A stretch of 64,000 nucleotides of DNA from Cordia subcordata (Eukaryota; Streptophyta; Magnoliopsida; Boraginales; Cordiaceae). The first letter of the stretch is position 1. Each line of letters starts with the position of its first letter. Below, piece after piece: positions 1 through 9,321 of the stretch. Position numbers and translations under genes: made by a program. The DNA lies in NCBI GenBank assembly GCA_028554755.1, contig JAPTOF010000019.1:9241001-9305000 (forward strand), given 5' to 3'. Under the pieces are notes generated by a model that was given only the letters and a program-made list of their open reading frames with translations, had not been told where the DNA came from and searched no databases.

Positions 1-95
1 ATTTATTTTCCGAAGTAAAAAATATATCGTAACGGTAGTAGGAGTCAAATAATTTAAGAAAAATTGAATGCAAAAGCAAATTCCTTGGTTGATAC

Positions 96-340
96 CTAGC
101 AAGATTGGAAATTCCTTATATGGTTTCTGGAAAGGGTATGAACGACCAACTTTTGGATAAATAATGAGTACCCCATGAATTGTTGCTCGAAACCATGAAA
201 CATGAGCATGCCACCAAAGTGTTCCTTCTTGTTTGGTTATATTAAATTTGTAAGTGTAACTACCTCCAGGAAGTATAGGGCATTGAGTTATATAGCCAGC
301 TCTATCAGCCCAACCATTTAACAACATATGTATCCCGTGC
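96..340 (-). pseudogene. Orphan laccase exon 3 (second half of copper site L1, and L2)
   Basis: On the minus strand a 245-bp open exon is bounded by an AG acceptor (342-341) and a GT donor (95-94). It has the length and phase of exon 3 of the intact laccase at 18781-19025. It encodes the second His of the HWHG motif, the NGWAD..ITQCPI segment and the GTLWWHAH copper motif, ending ...EFPILLG. Positions 1-95 resemble the start of laccase intron 3, so exons 4-6, if present, lie left of the window. Only about 14 bp of intron precede the exon. Then comes an inverted scrap of the same exon, followed by a transposon, and no exons 1-2 are found nearby. Read as a 5'-truncated laccase copy. Whether its 3' part survives cannot be seen here. 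Confidence 0.85.
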
Positions 341-382
341 CTGCATAATAATACGCAAATTTAATATAACCAAACAAGAAGG
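223..382. repeat. 28-bp perfect inverted repeat derived from laccase exon 3
   Basis: Positions 355-382 repeat, in opposite orientation and without mismatch, the exon 3 segment at 223-250 (the coding stretch for KFNITKQEG). The exon's 5' part and splice acceptor lie between the arms. The right arm stops 3 bp before element X1. This marks a rearrangement breakpoint, either an inversion or fold-back repair. Confidence 0.85.
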
Positions 383-385
383 ATT

Positions 386-1533
386 GGAAAATTTTTATTT
401 TTACCCTACTTTTAAAAACTTATCGCAAAAATACCCTTGTTTTGAAAAGGTTTTCAAAAATACCCTTTTCGGTAAGTCACCTACCGAAACGGTAGGTGAC
501 TTACCGTTTCCAAATCCCAAAATTTTGAAAAAAATTAGAAAAAGTATTTTAAAAAAATTTAAAAAACCGGTGTATTTTTAACGAAAACGGTAAGTCACCT
601 ACCGTATTTTTAACGAAAACGGTAGGTGACTTACCGTTCCCAAATCCCGAAATTTAAAAAAAAATAAAAAAAGTAACTTAAAAAATTTTAAAAACCGGTG
701 TATTTTTAACGAAAACGGTAAGTGATTTACCGTTCCAAATTTCGAAATTTAAAAAAATAAAAAAAAAATAATTTAAAAAAATTAAAAAAACCGGTGTATT
801 TTTAACGAAAACGGTAAGTCACCTACTGTATTTTTAACGAAAACGGTAGGTGACTTACCGTGTTAAAGGTTTGAGGTAGGGCTTGGGGACTGGGGGGTAG
901 AGGCAGGGGTTGTATAATAAATGAATTTGTTTTTTTTGGCTAAAAGGCTTGCAGGAACGTGCACGTAAATCTGACAGGTGCCACAGAGAGCAACACTGAC
1001 AAGACATGACAATACAAAAAAGTGACACACACACACGCACAACACACACAAAAAACACACACATAATCTTTTTTCTCCTCCTTAAGTATCTGTTGACTGC
1101 AAAGTGAAAACAGTTCCAATTTGGCAATTTCCAAAAACTATTCACTCCTCTAACACGGTAAGTCACCTACCGTTTTCGTTAAAAATACGGTTGGTGACTT
1201 ACCGTTTTCGTTAAAAATACACCGGTTTTTTTAAATTTTTTTAAATTACTTTTTTTATTTTTTTTAAATTTTGGGATTTGGGAACGATAAGTCACCTACC
1301 GTTTTCGTTAAAAATACGGTAGGTGACTTACCGTTTTCGTTAAAAATACACCGATTTTTTAAATTTTTTAAATTACTTTTTTTTATTTTTTTTTTAATTT
1401 TGGGATTTGGAAATGATAAGTCACCTACCGTTTCGGTAGGTGACTTACCGAAAAAGATATTTTTGAAAACTTTTTCAAAACAAGATTATTTTTGCGATAA
1501 ATTTTAAAAGTAGGGTAAAAATAAAAATTTTCC
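386..1533. mobile_element. Element X1: non-coding TIR element with GTAAGTCACC palindromes
   Basis: The two ends are inverted repeats of about 100 bp: GGAAAATTTTTATTTTTACC at the left matches the reverse complement of the right end at 1514-1533, and similarity continues past 1440. The interior holds many copies of the 17-bp palindrome CGGTAGGTGACTTACCG or its relatives, separated by AACGAAAA and ACCGGTGTATTTTTAACG spacers. A unique CA-rich core lies at about 860-1150. No credible ORF is present. The long TIRs resemble those of the MULEs in this window, so a non-autonomous MULE derivative is likely. No clear target-site duplication (TSD) is visible. Confidence 0.8.
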
Positions 1534-2391
1534 TGTCCTTCTTCGGGTCGTACTCCTAAAACGTGGAGAATTAATCTTCTACGTACAATTTTGTCTTTAC
1601 TGGTTATGTAATTACTTACATATCCTTTTGTACTTTATACAATTAGTAGGTATTTCAATTATACACATCTTTTACCCGCTCTACAGGAGTATCTCAAAAG
1701 TTAAAGGCGAAAAATCTTTGTCTAAGGTGGAATTTTTTTTTAACCCAAAAAAAAATATTATGTAAAACTAACTCCGTTTATAAATCGATTTGAAAAATAA
1801 CTCGTTTTGAATCCGAAAATGCGTGGCACACATTTTGGGAACGCGACCGCGTTCCCAGAATGCACCGCTTCCACATTCCTGGAACGCGGCCGCGTTCCAT
1901 ATATTCGTTGCTCGATCATTTTTTTTCTCATTCTCCCTCCACCCCACTTGCAATTTTCTCTTGTTTTCTCTCAACCCCTCACACTAAAGTTTTAATTTTT
2001 CAGCGTTTTAGCGAGGATATTGCCTTGATCTTGTAAGTTATTTTATTTTTATGTTATTTTTTGCCATTGTATTTAACGTTTTAAGTTATGAAATATGTTT
2101 TTAGATCGTGTAGTTTTTGTTTTGATAATTAAATTTAGTTTGTATTAATTTGAATTTTAATTGTTGTTAGATTTGTAGATTAGAATTTTAGTTTTTTTGT
2201 TAATTTTTATTGCAATGTTAATTGTTGCTTAAAAATGTAGTATGAATATTAGAAATAGAATTAATATTGTTGTAATTAGTATTATTAGTAATATTATTAG
2301 TATGATCATTATTATTAATATTATTATTACTATATGAATATTATTAGTAATAAATGTTATCATTAAGATTATCATTATTATTTACAATATC
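1534..2391. repeat. Segmental duplication, copy 1 (partner 47482-48348)
   Basis: The block beginning TGTCCTTCTTCGGGTCG is nearly the same as 47482-48348. It includes about 190 bp of non-MULE flank followed by the left TIR and left leader of MULE-C/D. Sharing of flank and the same insertion point shows duplication of a pre-existing insertion rather than two insertions. Confidence 0.85.
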
Positions 2392-3502
2392 TGCTACGAC
2401 GTCACATCTCTCCCCCGTGCCATCACCGTGATGAGAGGGTCCTCCAACTTCAAAAATAGAATGTGGTTGCGGGGAAATGAAAAAAGTGACAAACTCCGCC
2501 ACTGTTGTTGCAATATTGATATGTTCATCTTCTTCATACGATGGTGCTACATTTAGGTCCGGCATGTTAGACTGGTATGGGACGTCAGGAATTATTTGCG
2601 GCACATACACGTCGTCAGGCTGAGCAGACTGAACGTCCACTATTACGTGCGCCATACAGCGATTCCATTCATACCGAGCTGTGCCATACATTTCCCGCAC
2701 ATCTTCATCATCAATTATTGCACTTGGATAATAATAAATCTGCTACAATGTAACATCCCATCTAGGGTCACGATAACATAAGTTAACCCTATCGATGCTG
2801 GAACGTAACCCCAGTTTTTTAATTACGCGCGAAACAAATTCATCGTAAGTTGTATAGGATGAATTTTGATTTTGCGTGGTATATTTGGACTTATGTAATC
2901 AAGACCATAATCGGTCATTATTGTGTGACCGTTGTAGTATAAAAGAACAGTAACCTCAGTTGAATTCATTCTTTTACATGTCTTTGTAGAAACTTATACT
3001 AACAAAGTGAATGAATTTGGTAAAATATTTATTTGGTGGAAAGTGATTGTGATGGTAGAAATTTACGGGGTAGGATTGAATGATCTGGTGGAGGAAGGGA
3101 TTAGGATTTATATAGGTAAAAAACACATTCCGGGAGTGCGATTTCTAAAATTTTCTGTGACTTGAAGTGACTAAAGCGTGATTTGTGATAGGGATTCTCA
3201 TCAGCGCACTCCCAGAATGTGCTGCTAAGAATATTTAGTCGTCCTCGCAATCAAATCAAATCAGAATCAAAATCAAATTTGGCGGGGTTGCAGGGAATCC
3301 AGAAAATACGTATCCGGAATGCAGAATGCACTCTAGGAGCGCGGGCGCATTCCTGGAGAGCGGCCGCACTCCCAGAGTGCGTTCCGCATTCTGGGAATGC
3401 GTCCAGTGCATTTCCAGATTCAAAACGAGTTTTTTTCAAATCGATTTATAAACGAGGTAAGTTTTGCATAAATTTTTTTTTTGGGTTAGAAAAAAAAAAT
3501 CC
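1729..3502. mobile_element. MULE-C, internally deleted Mutator-like element
   Basis: The left TIR from 1729 (poly-T, AACCCAAAAA, GTTTATAAATCGATTTGAAA) matches the inverted right end at about 3425-3502. Flanking 9-mers GTCTAAGGT (1720-1728) and ATCTAAGGT (3503-3511) match at 8 of 9 positions, as expected for a MULE. Subterminal GC-rich palindromes are present, such as the 20-bp perfect palindrome at 1837-1856 (GGGAACGCG and its inverse around AC) and GC-rich copies near 3360-3410. The interior joins a PMD-gene leader (to 2391) to the transposase N-terminus (minus strand), so most of both genes is deleted. Confidence 0.85.
2392..2969 (-). pseudogene. mudrA-like transposase N-terminal remnant (MULE-C)
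   Basis: Read on the minus strand from an ATG at 2969, the start (MNSTEVTVLLYYNG, then YGLDYISPNIPRKIKI) matches the N-terminus of the MULE-A transposase (14489). One frameshift and one stop follow. The frame then continues as RDP..WDVTL, IYYYPSAIIDDEDVREMY, AHVIVDVQ, PDLNVAPSYEE and FEVGGPSHHGD. In MULE-A these segments precede the DDE domain. The catalytic domain, SWIM and zinc knuckle are absent. Non-functional relic. Confidence 0.8.
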
Positions 3503-3511
3503 ATCTAAGGT

Positions 3512-4949
3512 CGGGTGGGGTTTTTATTTTTACCTTGGTATAGCAGTGGTTCAGGATAAAGGTTTATTGGCTCTGGCCCGCATTGGGATATGTGTGTATA
3601 TATATTTATTTATTTATTTTCTTCATTTAACAAAATAGTTTTTGAGTTTTATAGTAAGTATTTACTAATGGATACTTTTGTAATTTAGCAGTTAAAATTT
3701 CTTGTAGTATTTTAACAACTAAAGTTCAAATTTGTTTTAGCAAAACTTTGTAATGTTTCTGTGTTAGGACTTGTATATTTATGTGTTATTAGTTGATAGC
3801 ATTTTAATAAATAGGGGTCTTTCTTCGCTTTTACCCCATTGACCTTATTGACCAGTCCCCTTATAGGGGCAAACTAGAGTAGAGGTTTTTTCATCTCATA
3901 CTTGGGATGGTGCCAATATTTTACGTTGTTACTATATACAGGATAAGTGTAGAGGTAAGAATTTTGTACTAGAGTAGGAGTTAACAAATCTTACCCTTAT
4001 CTGTCCCATTACTAATAGTACTCAATTAGATAATTTACCCTTTAACTAATAAATTTGACTTTTGCGCATTTGAAAAATTTTTTACCCAGCAAAAATTTAT
4101 ATAATTTTTCTTTTAAGTATGGGGGTTTACCTGGCATAACTTGTTCAAACCCCTTCTAATTTTTTAGATTTTCTTTAATTAAGGGGGTTCGTACATCTGG
4201 GCCAATTTGTAGACAATCCATAGATTCTTTGTATTTACATGTTTTTATAGAGATAGTTGCAAAATGCATAGACTAGTAACTTTTTTTTTAACACATTTTA
4301 CAAAGTCTTTTTTTAATAAACTATACATTGCTTTTACACAAATCTATAACGTTTTTAACACACTATATATTTTTGTACACAATTTAAAGATTTCTCCTAA
4401 AAAACTCTACATACTAAACTCAACTTAATTTACTTTTTTAAGAAAGAGTTTTTGTACTGACTGCAGTTATTTCATAATATATTATACAAGGTTTTTGACA
4501 TTAATCTATGTGATTAAATATATTTTGTCTTTGAATTAAAGTTGGGTTAACGTAAATTATAGATGATATCTTAATAAATTGTATCATATAAAAATATTTA
4601 AATATTTAGAAAAATTATTAATATTTAAGTTAGGAAAACTCTTCCATGTGTCGGACTAACATCAGTCCAATTGAAAATTTTGTAATTTTCAAACAAAAAT
4701 TCATAAGTCAATAACAAAAATTCTTATTTATGAAATTTTGAAGTTCTCGAACAAAAATTCAAATTTATAGATAAAAATTTTTATTCTTGACCTATAAATT
4801 TTTGTTCTCTATTTAAAAATTTTTGTTCAAAAATATCAAATTTTTTTTTTATGAAACTAATGCCAGTCCCATTAAAGAAAGAGTTTCACTTTAAGCTAAC
4901 ATATCATGTTCTCCTTGAACCAGGAACTGACATATGAAGGAAAAAAAAA
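3512..4949. other. AT-rich intergenic stretch, nothing identified
   Basis: No coding similarity, splice-like gene structure or clear element ends were seen. The stretch around 4060-4860 is very AT-rich with many short poly-A and poly-T runs. Confidence 0.5.
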
Positions 4950-5565
4950 TTTTACCTAAATTTTAAATTTTTATGATAAAAATATCTTATTTTTTAAATT
5001 TATTTCAAAAATATTATTTGACTAAATCATTTATCAAAAAAATAGGTAACTTACCGTTAACGAATTTCAAATTAAAAAAATAAATAATTGCTTCTTTGAG
5101 AAAAACGGCAAGTCACCTGCCACGGTAGGCGACCTACCAAAAATGGGCTAAGGCAAATTTGCCCACATTCAGCCTGGCTATCGAACGATTCTGCAATGAC
5201 GCCAAAAAAACAAAGGCAGATGCATTAAATGCAGGCACGTTCAGCCAACAGATTCTAGAAACTCATTTAATGCATTACAGGCCCCCCACGCCTCCACGCC
5301 CCACGCCCCACGCCTCCACGCCCCACGCCTACCCTCGGCTCGTTGACTCGAGGCAAAATAGAATTTGCCTTAAACCTAAACAATTCAAGCAAATTAGCCC
5401 ATTTTCAGTAAATTGCTTGTCGTTTCGATAGGTAACTTATTATTTTTATTAATAATATAAACATATTTTTTAATTTTGGTATTCGCAAATGGTAAGTCAC
5501 CTATCGAAATAGTAAATGACTTATCAAAAATGACTTTTTTTAAACGAATTTAAAAAGTAGGTTAT
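4950..5565. mobile_element. Element X2: decayed GTAAGTCACC-family TIR element
   Basis: The left end (about 4950-5120: TTTTACCTAAATTTTAAATT, later GGCAAGTCACCTGCC) is inverted at the right (about 5490-5565: GGTAAGTCACCTATCG, then ACGAATTTAAAAAGTAGG). The core has a CCACGCC repeat near 5280-5335 and TGCATTAAATGCA motifs, also found in the X3 halves. The right terminus is incomplete and no gene is present. Confidence 0.7.
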
Positions 5566-6493
5566 TTCACTTAGTTATTTCTAAGTATATATGTCAGTTT
5601 TATTTTAAGGTCATATTTTGTTTTTCAAACTTGTATTATTTACATAATAATACGATCTTACTCAACTTACCTTTATTAAATATTATTTTTACTCAAACAT
5701 TTCTATGAAAAATTTAAGATTGATTTGATGTAACCTTTTTGTACAGATAAAGGAAGGAGCTCAACTTCAAATATAAGTTTGAACGCGGATTAAGTTTGAC
5801 TTATTAACCTTCGTACATAATTATCATTTCATTTTCTGGTCTTGAACAAAGTGTATTCACCATTTATTTTTTGTTAAAAGAAAAAACTTGAACATGTTAT
5901 GGAAGAGTCATAAATATATAGTTTATAAGTTATGACCATATAAATTACAAATTTTGAACAATGATCAGTTCACAAGTTATAAAATATTTAAAAATATATT
6001 TGGTTGTGAACATATATAGTAAACTTATGAACTTATATTATAAAGTTATAAATAATTAAAATTTATGAAAATAGAGTGTAAAAGTTGTGTAAATATAATT
6101 ATAAAATTGTGAATATAAAAATATAAAATCATGAACACACACATATATATATATATATTATTTTAAACAATAATTCTTTTAATTTTTTGAAATTTAAAAA
6201 TAAAACATAAAAATGAAAACTAAAAAATATTCTTGAATTTTTCTTTCTTTTTCTCTCGTTTCCCCTTTTTTGGTTGCTTCCCATCGTCATCTTCTTTGAT
6301 TTATTATGTTGTGTGTTTGGGTTTTGGAGTGTATGTGATTGAAGGCGGTGATGATCTTGCAATGCTATGTCGTTGATGGTCTTGGGATGAAATTTTTTTT
6401 TTTGTTCGGTTAAGCGCGTGAATAACACATGAGAGTGTGTGTATGGTGCTTCTGTGGTGCACGCTGAATCGAGTGGACGGTGTATTCTCTCCC
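5566..6493. other. AT-rich intergenic stretch, nothing identified
   Basis: Very AT-rich; a short (AT)n run occurs near 6141-6160. Short ORFs on the minus strand (6129-6536) are low-complexity and match no family I recognise. Confidence 0.45.
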
Positions 6494-6557
6494 AAAATCT
6501 GCCAGAATCAGAAAAGGGCATCAATAGGTGACACACATGACAAGGACATAATAAAAA
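6494..6557 (+). repeat. Distal laccase upstream DNA, left of X/Y insertion
   Basis: Segments such as AAAATCTGCCA, AAAGGGCATCA, and CAAGGACATAA correspond in order to 62233-62330 upstream of laccase E. In E this runs directly into the proximal upstream sequence. Here about 500 bp of transposon sequence (X3-left plus Y-left) is interposed before the homology resumes near 7056. Confidence 0.7.
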
Positions 6558-6868
6558 GAAATTTTTTTTTACCCTCGTTATGAACTTTTATAGCAAAAAT
6601 ACCCTACTTTTTAAATTATTTTAAAAAATATCTGTTTTAGTAAGTCACCTACCAAAACCGTAGGTGACTTACCATTTGATGACCCGAAATTTAAAAAAAA
6701 AATTTTAAAAGGGTAATTTAAAAAAAAATTTAAAAATAAATGTATTTTTACCGAAAACGGTAAGTCACCTCACCTACCGAAAATGGGTTCGTAGTTGAGG
6801 TTTAAGGGCAAGGGTGGGGGTGGGCCGGGTGGAGGCGTGGGGGCGTGTAATGCATTAAATTAGTTGTA
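6558..6868. mobile_element. Element X3, left half only
   Basis: Begins with the X-family terminus (poly-T, ACCCTCGTTATGAACTTTTA, then AAAAATACCCTACTTTTTAA), has AGTAAGTCACCTACC copies and the GTGGAGGCGTGGGGGCGTG core, and ends near TGCATTAAAT. No right TIR follows; instead element Y begins at 6878. The missing right half resembles 52788-53084. Confidence 0.75.
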
Positions 6869-6877
6869 GAATTTAAC
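6869..6877. other. 9-bp target site GAATTTAAC at the left end of Y
   Basis: GAATTTAAC directly precedes the Y terminus here and directly follows the Y terminus at 52779-52787. This is a perfect 9-bp target duplication whose two members lie 46 kb apart. Confidence 0.8.
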
Positions 6878-7050
6878 GGATTTTTTTTTATTTTTTGACC
6901 CAATTTTTAATATTCTTTGCAAAATGACCTGTTTTTAGTTGGGTTTTCAAAAATAACCCAATCTCGTTCTGGGAACGCACCCAACGCGTTCCTAGAACGA
7001 GACCTGCTTTCCAGGAACACGGCCGCGTTCTTAGAACGCCACTAGTGTTT
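6878..7050. mobile_element. Element Y (MULE), left terminus
   Basis: GGATTTTTTTTTTATTTTTT followed by GACCCAATTTTTAATATTC and GCAAAATGACCTGTTTTTAG is the inverted counterpart of 52697-52778. A near-perfect palindrome with 16-bp arms lies at about 6963-7001 (CTCGTTCTGGGAACGC and its inverse). The element is cut near 7050, where laccase upstream DNA resumes. Confidence 0.8.
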
Positions 7051-7055
7051 TTGCC

Positions 7056-7256
7056 AGCCTTTAGTTAAAGAGAATAAATCTATATATCTTATAAAGAGAC
7101 TAGGTATATATATCTTTTCTATCAATAACAAATGTCATCATTTACTATGCACACAAACTACGTTGAGCCATTGAATCTCTAAACCTTAAACCCTAATTTA
7201 ATTGTCAACTTCAAAAGACGTGTCTTATTTTTAGTGGATAGACGGCAGATTTCAAG
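7056..7256 (+). promoter_or_regulatory. Laccase A upstream promoter region, displaced from its TATA box
   Basis: This 200-bp stretch is nearly identical to 62350-62545 upstream of laccase E. It contains the AAACCCTAA telo-box-like motif at 7188-7196. In laccase E it lies about 100 bp before the TATA box. Here the 8.1-kb MULE-A follows, and the core promoter resumes at 15406. Promoter role is inferred from position and conservation between copies. Confidence 0.7.
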
Positions 7257-7335
7257 GGATTAGTCGGAAAATTTTTATTTTTAACCTATTTTTTAATTTG
7301 TTTCCAAAAATAACCCAGTTTTGAGGGAAGTTACA

Positions 7336-7975
7336 AAAGTAGACTTTTCGAACTTATGAAGTTCGAAAACGAAGTTACAAAGTTCAACTATGTCAAGGAC
7401 AAAAAAAACGAACTTATAATATGAGATTTCGAACTTGAGAAATTCGACTAAAGAATTCGAAATTCATAAGCTCAGACTCGAACTTCTGAAGTTCGACTGC
7501 GTGGATCTCGGAAACTGGATAAGGAAGCTGGCCGTTTTCAAATTTTGAAAGTTCGAATGCGTGCGTCTCGGAGTAACTGTCGCTGCACGTAATAGACAGG
7601 GCATTAAAGCAGAATCTCGAAACTCGATGTCGAATTTCTGAAATTCGAAATATATAAAATCGAACTTCAGAAGTTCGATAACCCTATATACTCGAACTTC
7701 AAAAGTTCGAAATCTAGCTTTTGTTCCTCGATGTCGAACTTCTGAAGTTCGACTGCTCTAGTAACTGTCTCTGCACGTAACAGACAGGTCATTAAAGCAG
7801 AATCTCGAAACTCGATGTCGAATTTCTGAAATTCGAAATACATAAAATCGAACTTCAGAAGTTCGATAACCATGTATACTCGAACTTCAGAAGTTCGATA
7901 ACCATGTATACTCGAACTTCAGAAGTTCGAAATCTAGCTTTTGTTTCTCGATGTCGAACTTCTGAAGTTCGACTC
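7336..7975. repeat. Array of CGAACTTCTGAAGTTCG palindromes, left subterminal
   Basis: At least ten copies or near copies of the 17-bp palindrome CGAACTTCTGAAGTTCG lie here. They sit within a larger direct repeat (about 7580-7720 against 7760-7900, sharing TCTCGAAACTCGATGTCGAA). The mirrored array is at 14690-15315. Placement just inside both TIRs suggests transposase binding sites or hairpin-forming DNA; this role is inference. Confidence 0.8.
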
Positions 7976-9321
7976 CTCTTTTAAACCCCCCGGCCTAAAC
8001 CCTCCTCTCCCATCCGAAATCTCACCTCTTTTGCTCTCTCCAGTACTCTCTGATCCCTCTCTCATTTTTCTCCCACCAAACTCGAAAATTTAGTACAAAT
8101 TTTTCACATCCTAGGATTTTGCCTAAATCTTGTAAGTTTTCTCTTTTTTTTTTTGGTACCGAATTTATATGTTTTAATGTGTTTGTTTGTTTAATTTATA
8201 TGATGTCAAATTTCGAAATTATATGTTAATTACATGTTGCCTAATACGTTTAATTTGAAAATTAGATTATTGTTTAGTTTAGTGGAATATTAATCATGTT
8301 GGTTTATTTTATATGTTAATTATATGTTGCTTAATACGTTAAATTTCAAAATTAGACTATTGTTTAGTTTAGTGGAATATTAATTCTGTTGGTTTAATTT
8401 ATATGCTAATTATATGTTGATTTATTTTTGGAATATTAATCATTTTATGATGATGGGATGTATTAATCATTGTGCATATAATTAGTGTGAATTTATAATT
8501 ATTCAATTAATCATATGGAGTTTTAGGATTTTAGTGGCGTTTAAGGGTTTTAGTGGAGTTTTAGGATTAATTATGTTAATTATTAGTCAATTTAAGATGA
8601 CGTTATGTATTAATTAAGTATTAAAGTTGTAGTTCTAAAGTATTTAATATGAATTTTTATAAATTTTAAATAATATAAAATTTAAGAAATGAGAAAATTA
8701 AAGTTGTAAGGCATATAGTAAGTAACTGAAGTTAGGGTTTTAGTGGAGTTTTAGGATTAATTATGTTCATTATTAGTAATTTTAAGATGAAGTGATATAT
8801 TAGTTAAATATTAAAGTTGTAGTTCCAAAGTAATTAGTAATAAATTTTTTGACGTTTAGATAATGTTAAGCAGTATTAATTTTATTTGTTGTGCAACTTT
8901 AATTTGAAAATTAGATTATTTTTTATTTTAGTGGAATATTAATCGTGTTGGTTTATTTTATATGTTAATTATATGTTGCTTAATACATTAAATTTCAAAA
9001 TTAGACTATTGTTTATTTTAGTGGAATATTAATCATGGTTTATTTTATATGTTAATTATATGTAAATTTATTATTTGGAATATTAATATTTTTATGATGA
9101 TGGGATGTATTAATCACTGTGCATATAATTAGTGTGAAATTATAAATATTAGAAAATGTAGGTACTAGTTATTTAATTAGTATGAATGTAGAAAAATTAA
9201 AATATTATGAATTTTACAAAGTTAGCAAAATTAGTTAAATATTAAAGTTGCAGTTCTAAACTAATTAGTAATAATTAGTACTTTTACATTTTTTTTAATT
9301 TACTTAATGCTCGTAGGATCT
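7976..9321 (+). other. Leader and first intron of the MULE-A PMD gene
   Basis: A pyrimidine-rich leader (CCTCTCCCATCC, CTCTCTCC) ends near 8132 with a strong donor-like TCTTGTAAGT. A long AT-rich intron then runs to GCTCGTAG at about 9316, just before the PMD start codon. The same leader and donor recur in MULE-B (inverted, about 29010-29030), MULE-C (about 2030) and MULE-D (about 47990), so this layout belongs to the family. The intron has internal repeats (GTGGAATATTAAT, ATGTTAATTATATGTTG). Confidence 0.65.

Noticed and set aside
96..340. Orphan exon 3 considered to be the exon missing from laccase pseudogene C
   Set aside because: It is 45 kb away with its own intron 3 continuing off the window; nothing in the sequence links the two beyond complementarity of content.
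1534..1719. TCCTTCTT after X1 mirroring AAGAAGGA before it, considered as extended TIR or target site
   Set aside because: The left copy is laccase exon sequence and the right copy belongs to the segmental duplication also seen at 47482 without X1, so the 8-bp match looks fortuitous.
7336..7975. Palindromes containing GAA and TTC blocks considered as heat-shock elements
   Set aside because: In GAACTTCTGAAGTTC the GAA/TTC units are spaced by one base, not the two needed for nGAAnnTTCnnGAAn. Confinement to MULE termini fits transposon ends better.
7336..7975. Repeated palindromes considered as a CRISPR array
   Set aside because: Spacing is irregular, there are no unique spacers of constant size, and the repeats are mirrored at the other MULE end. 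The DNA is plant nuclear.
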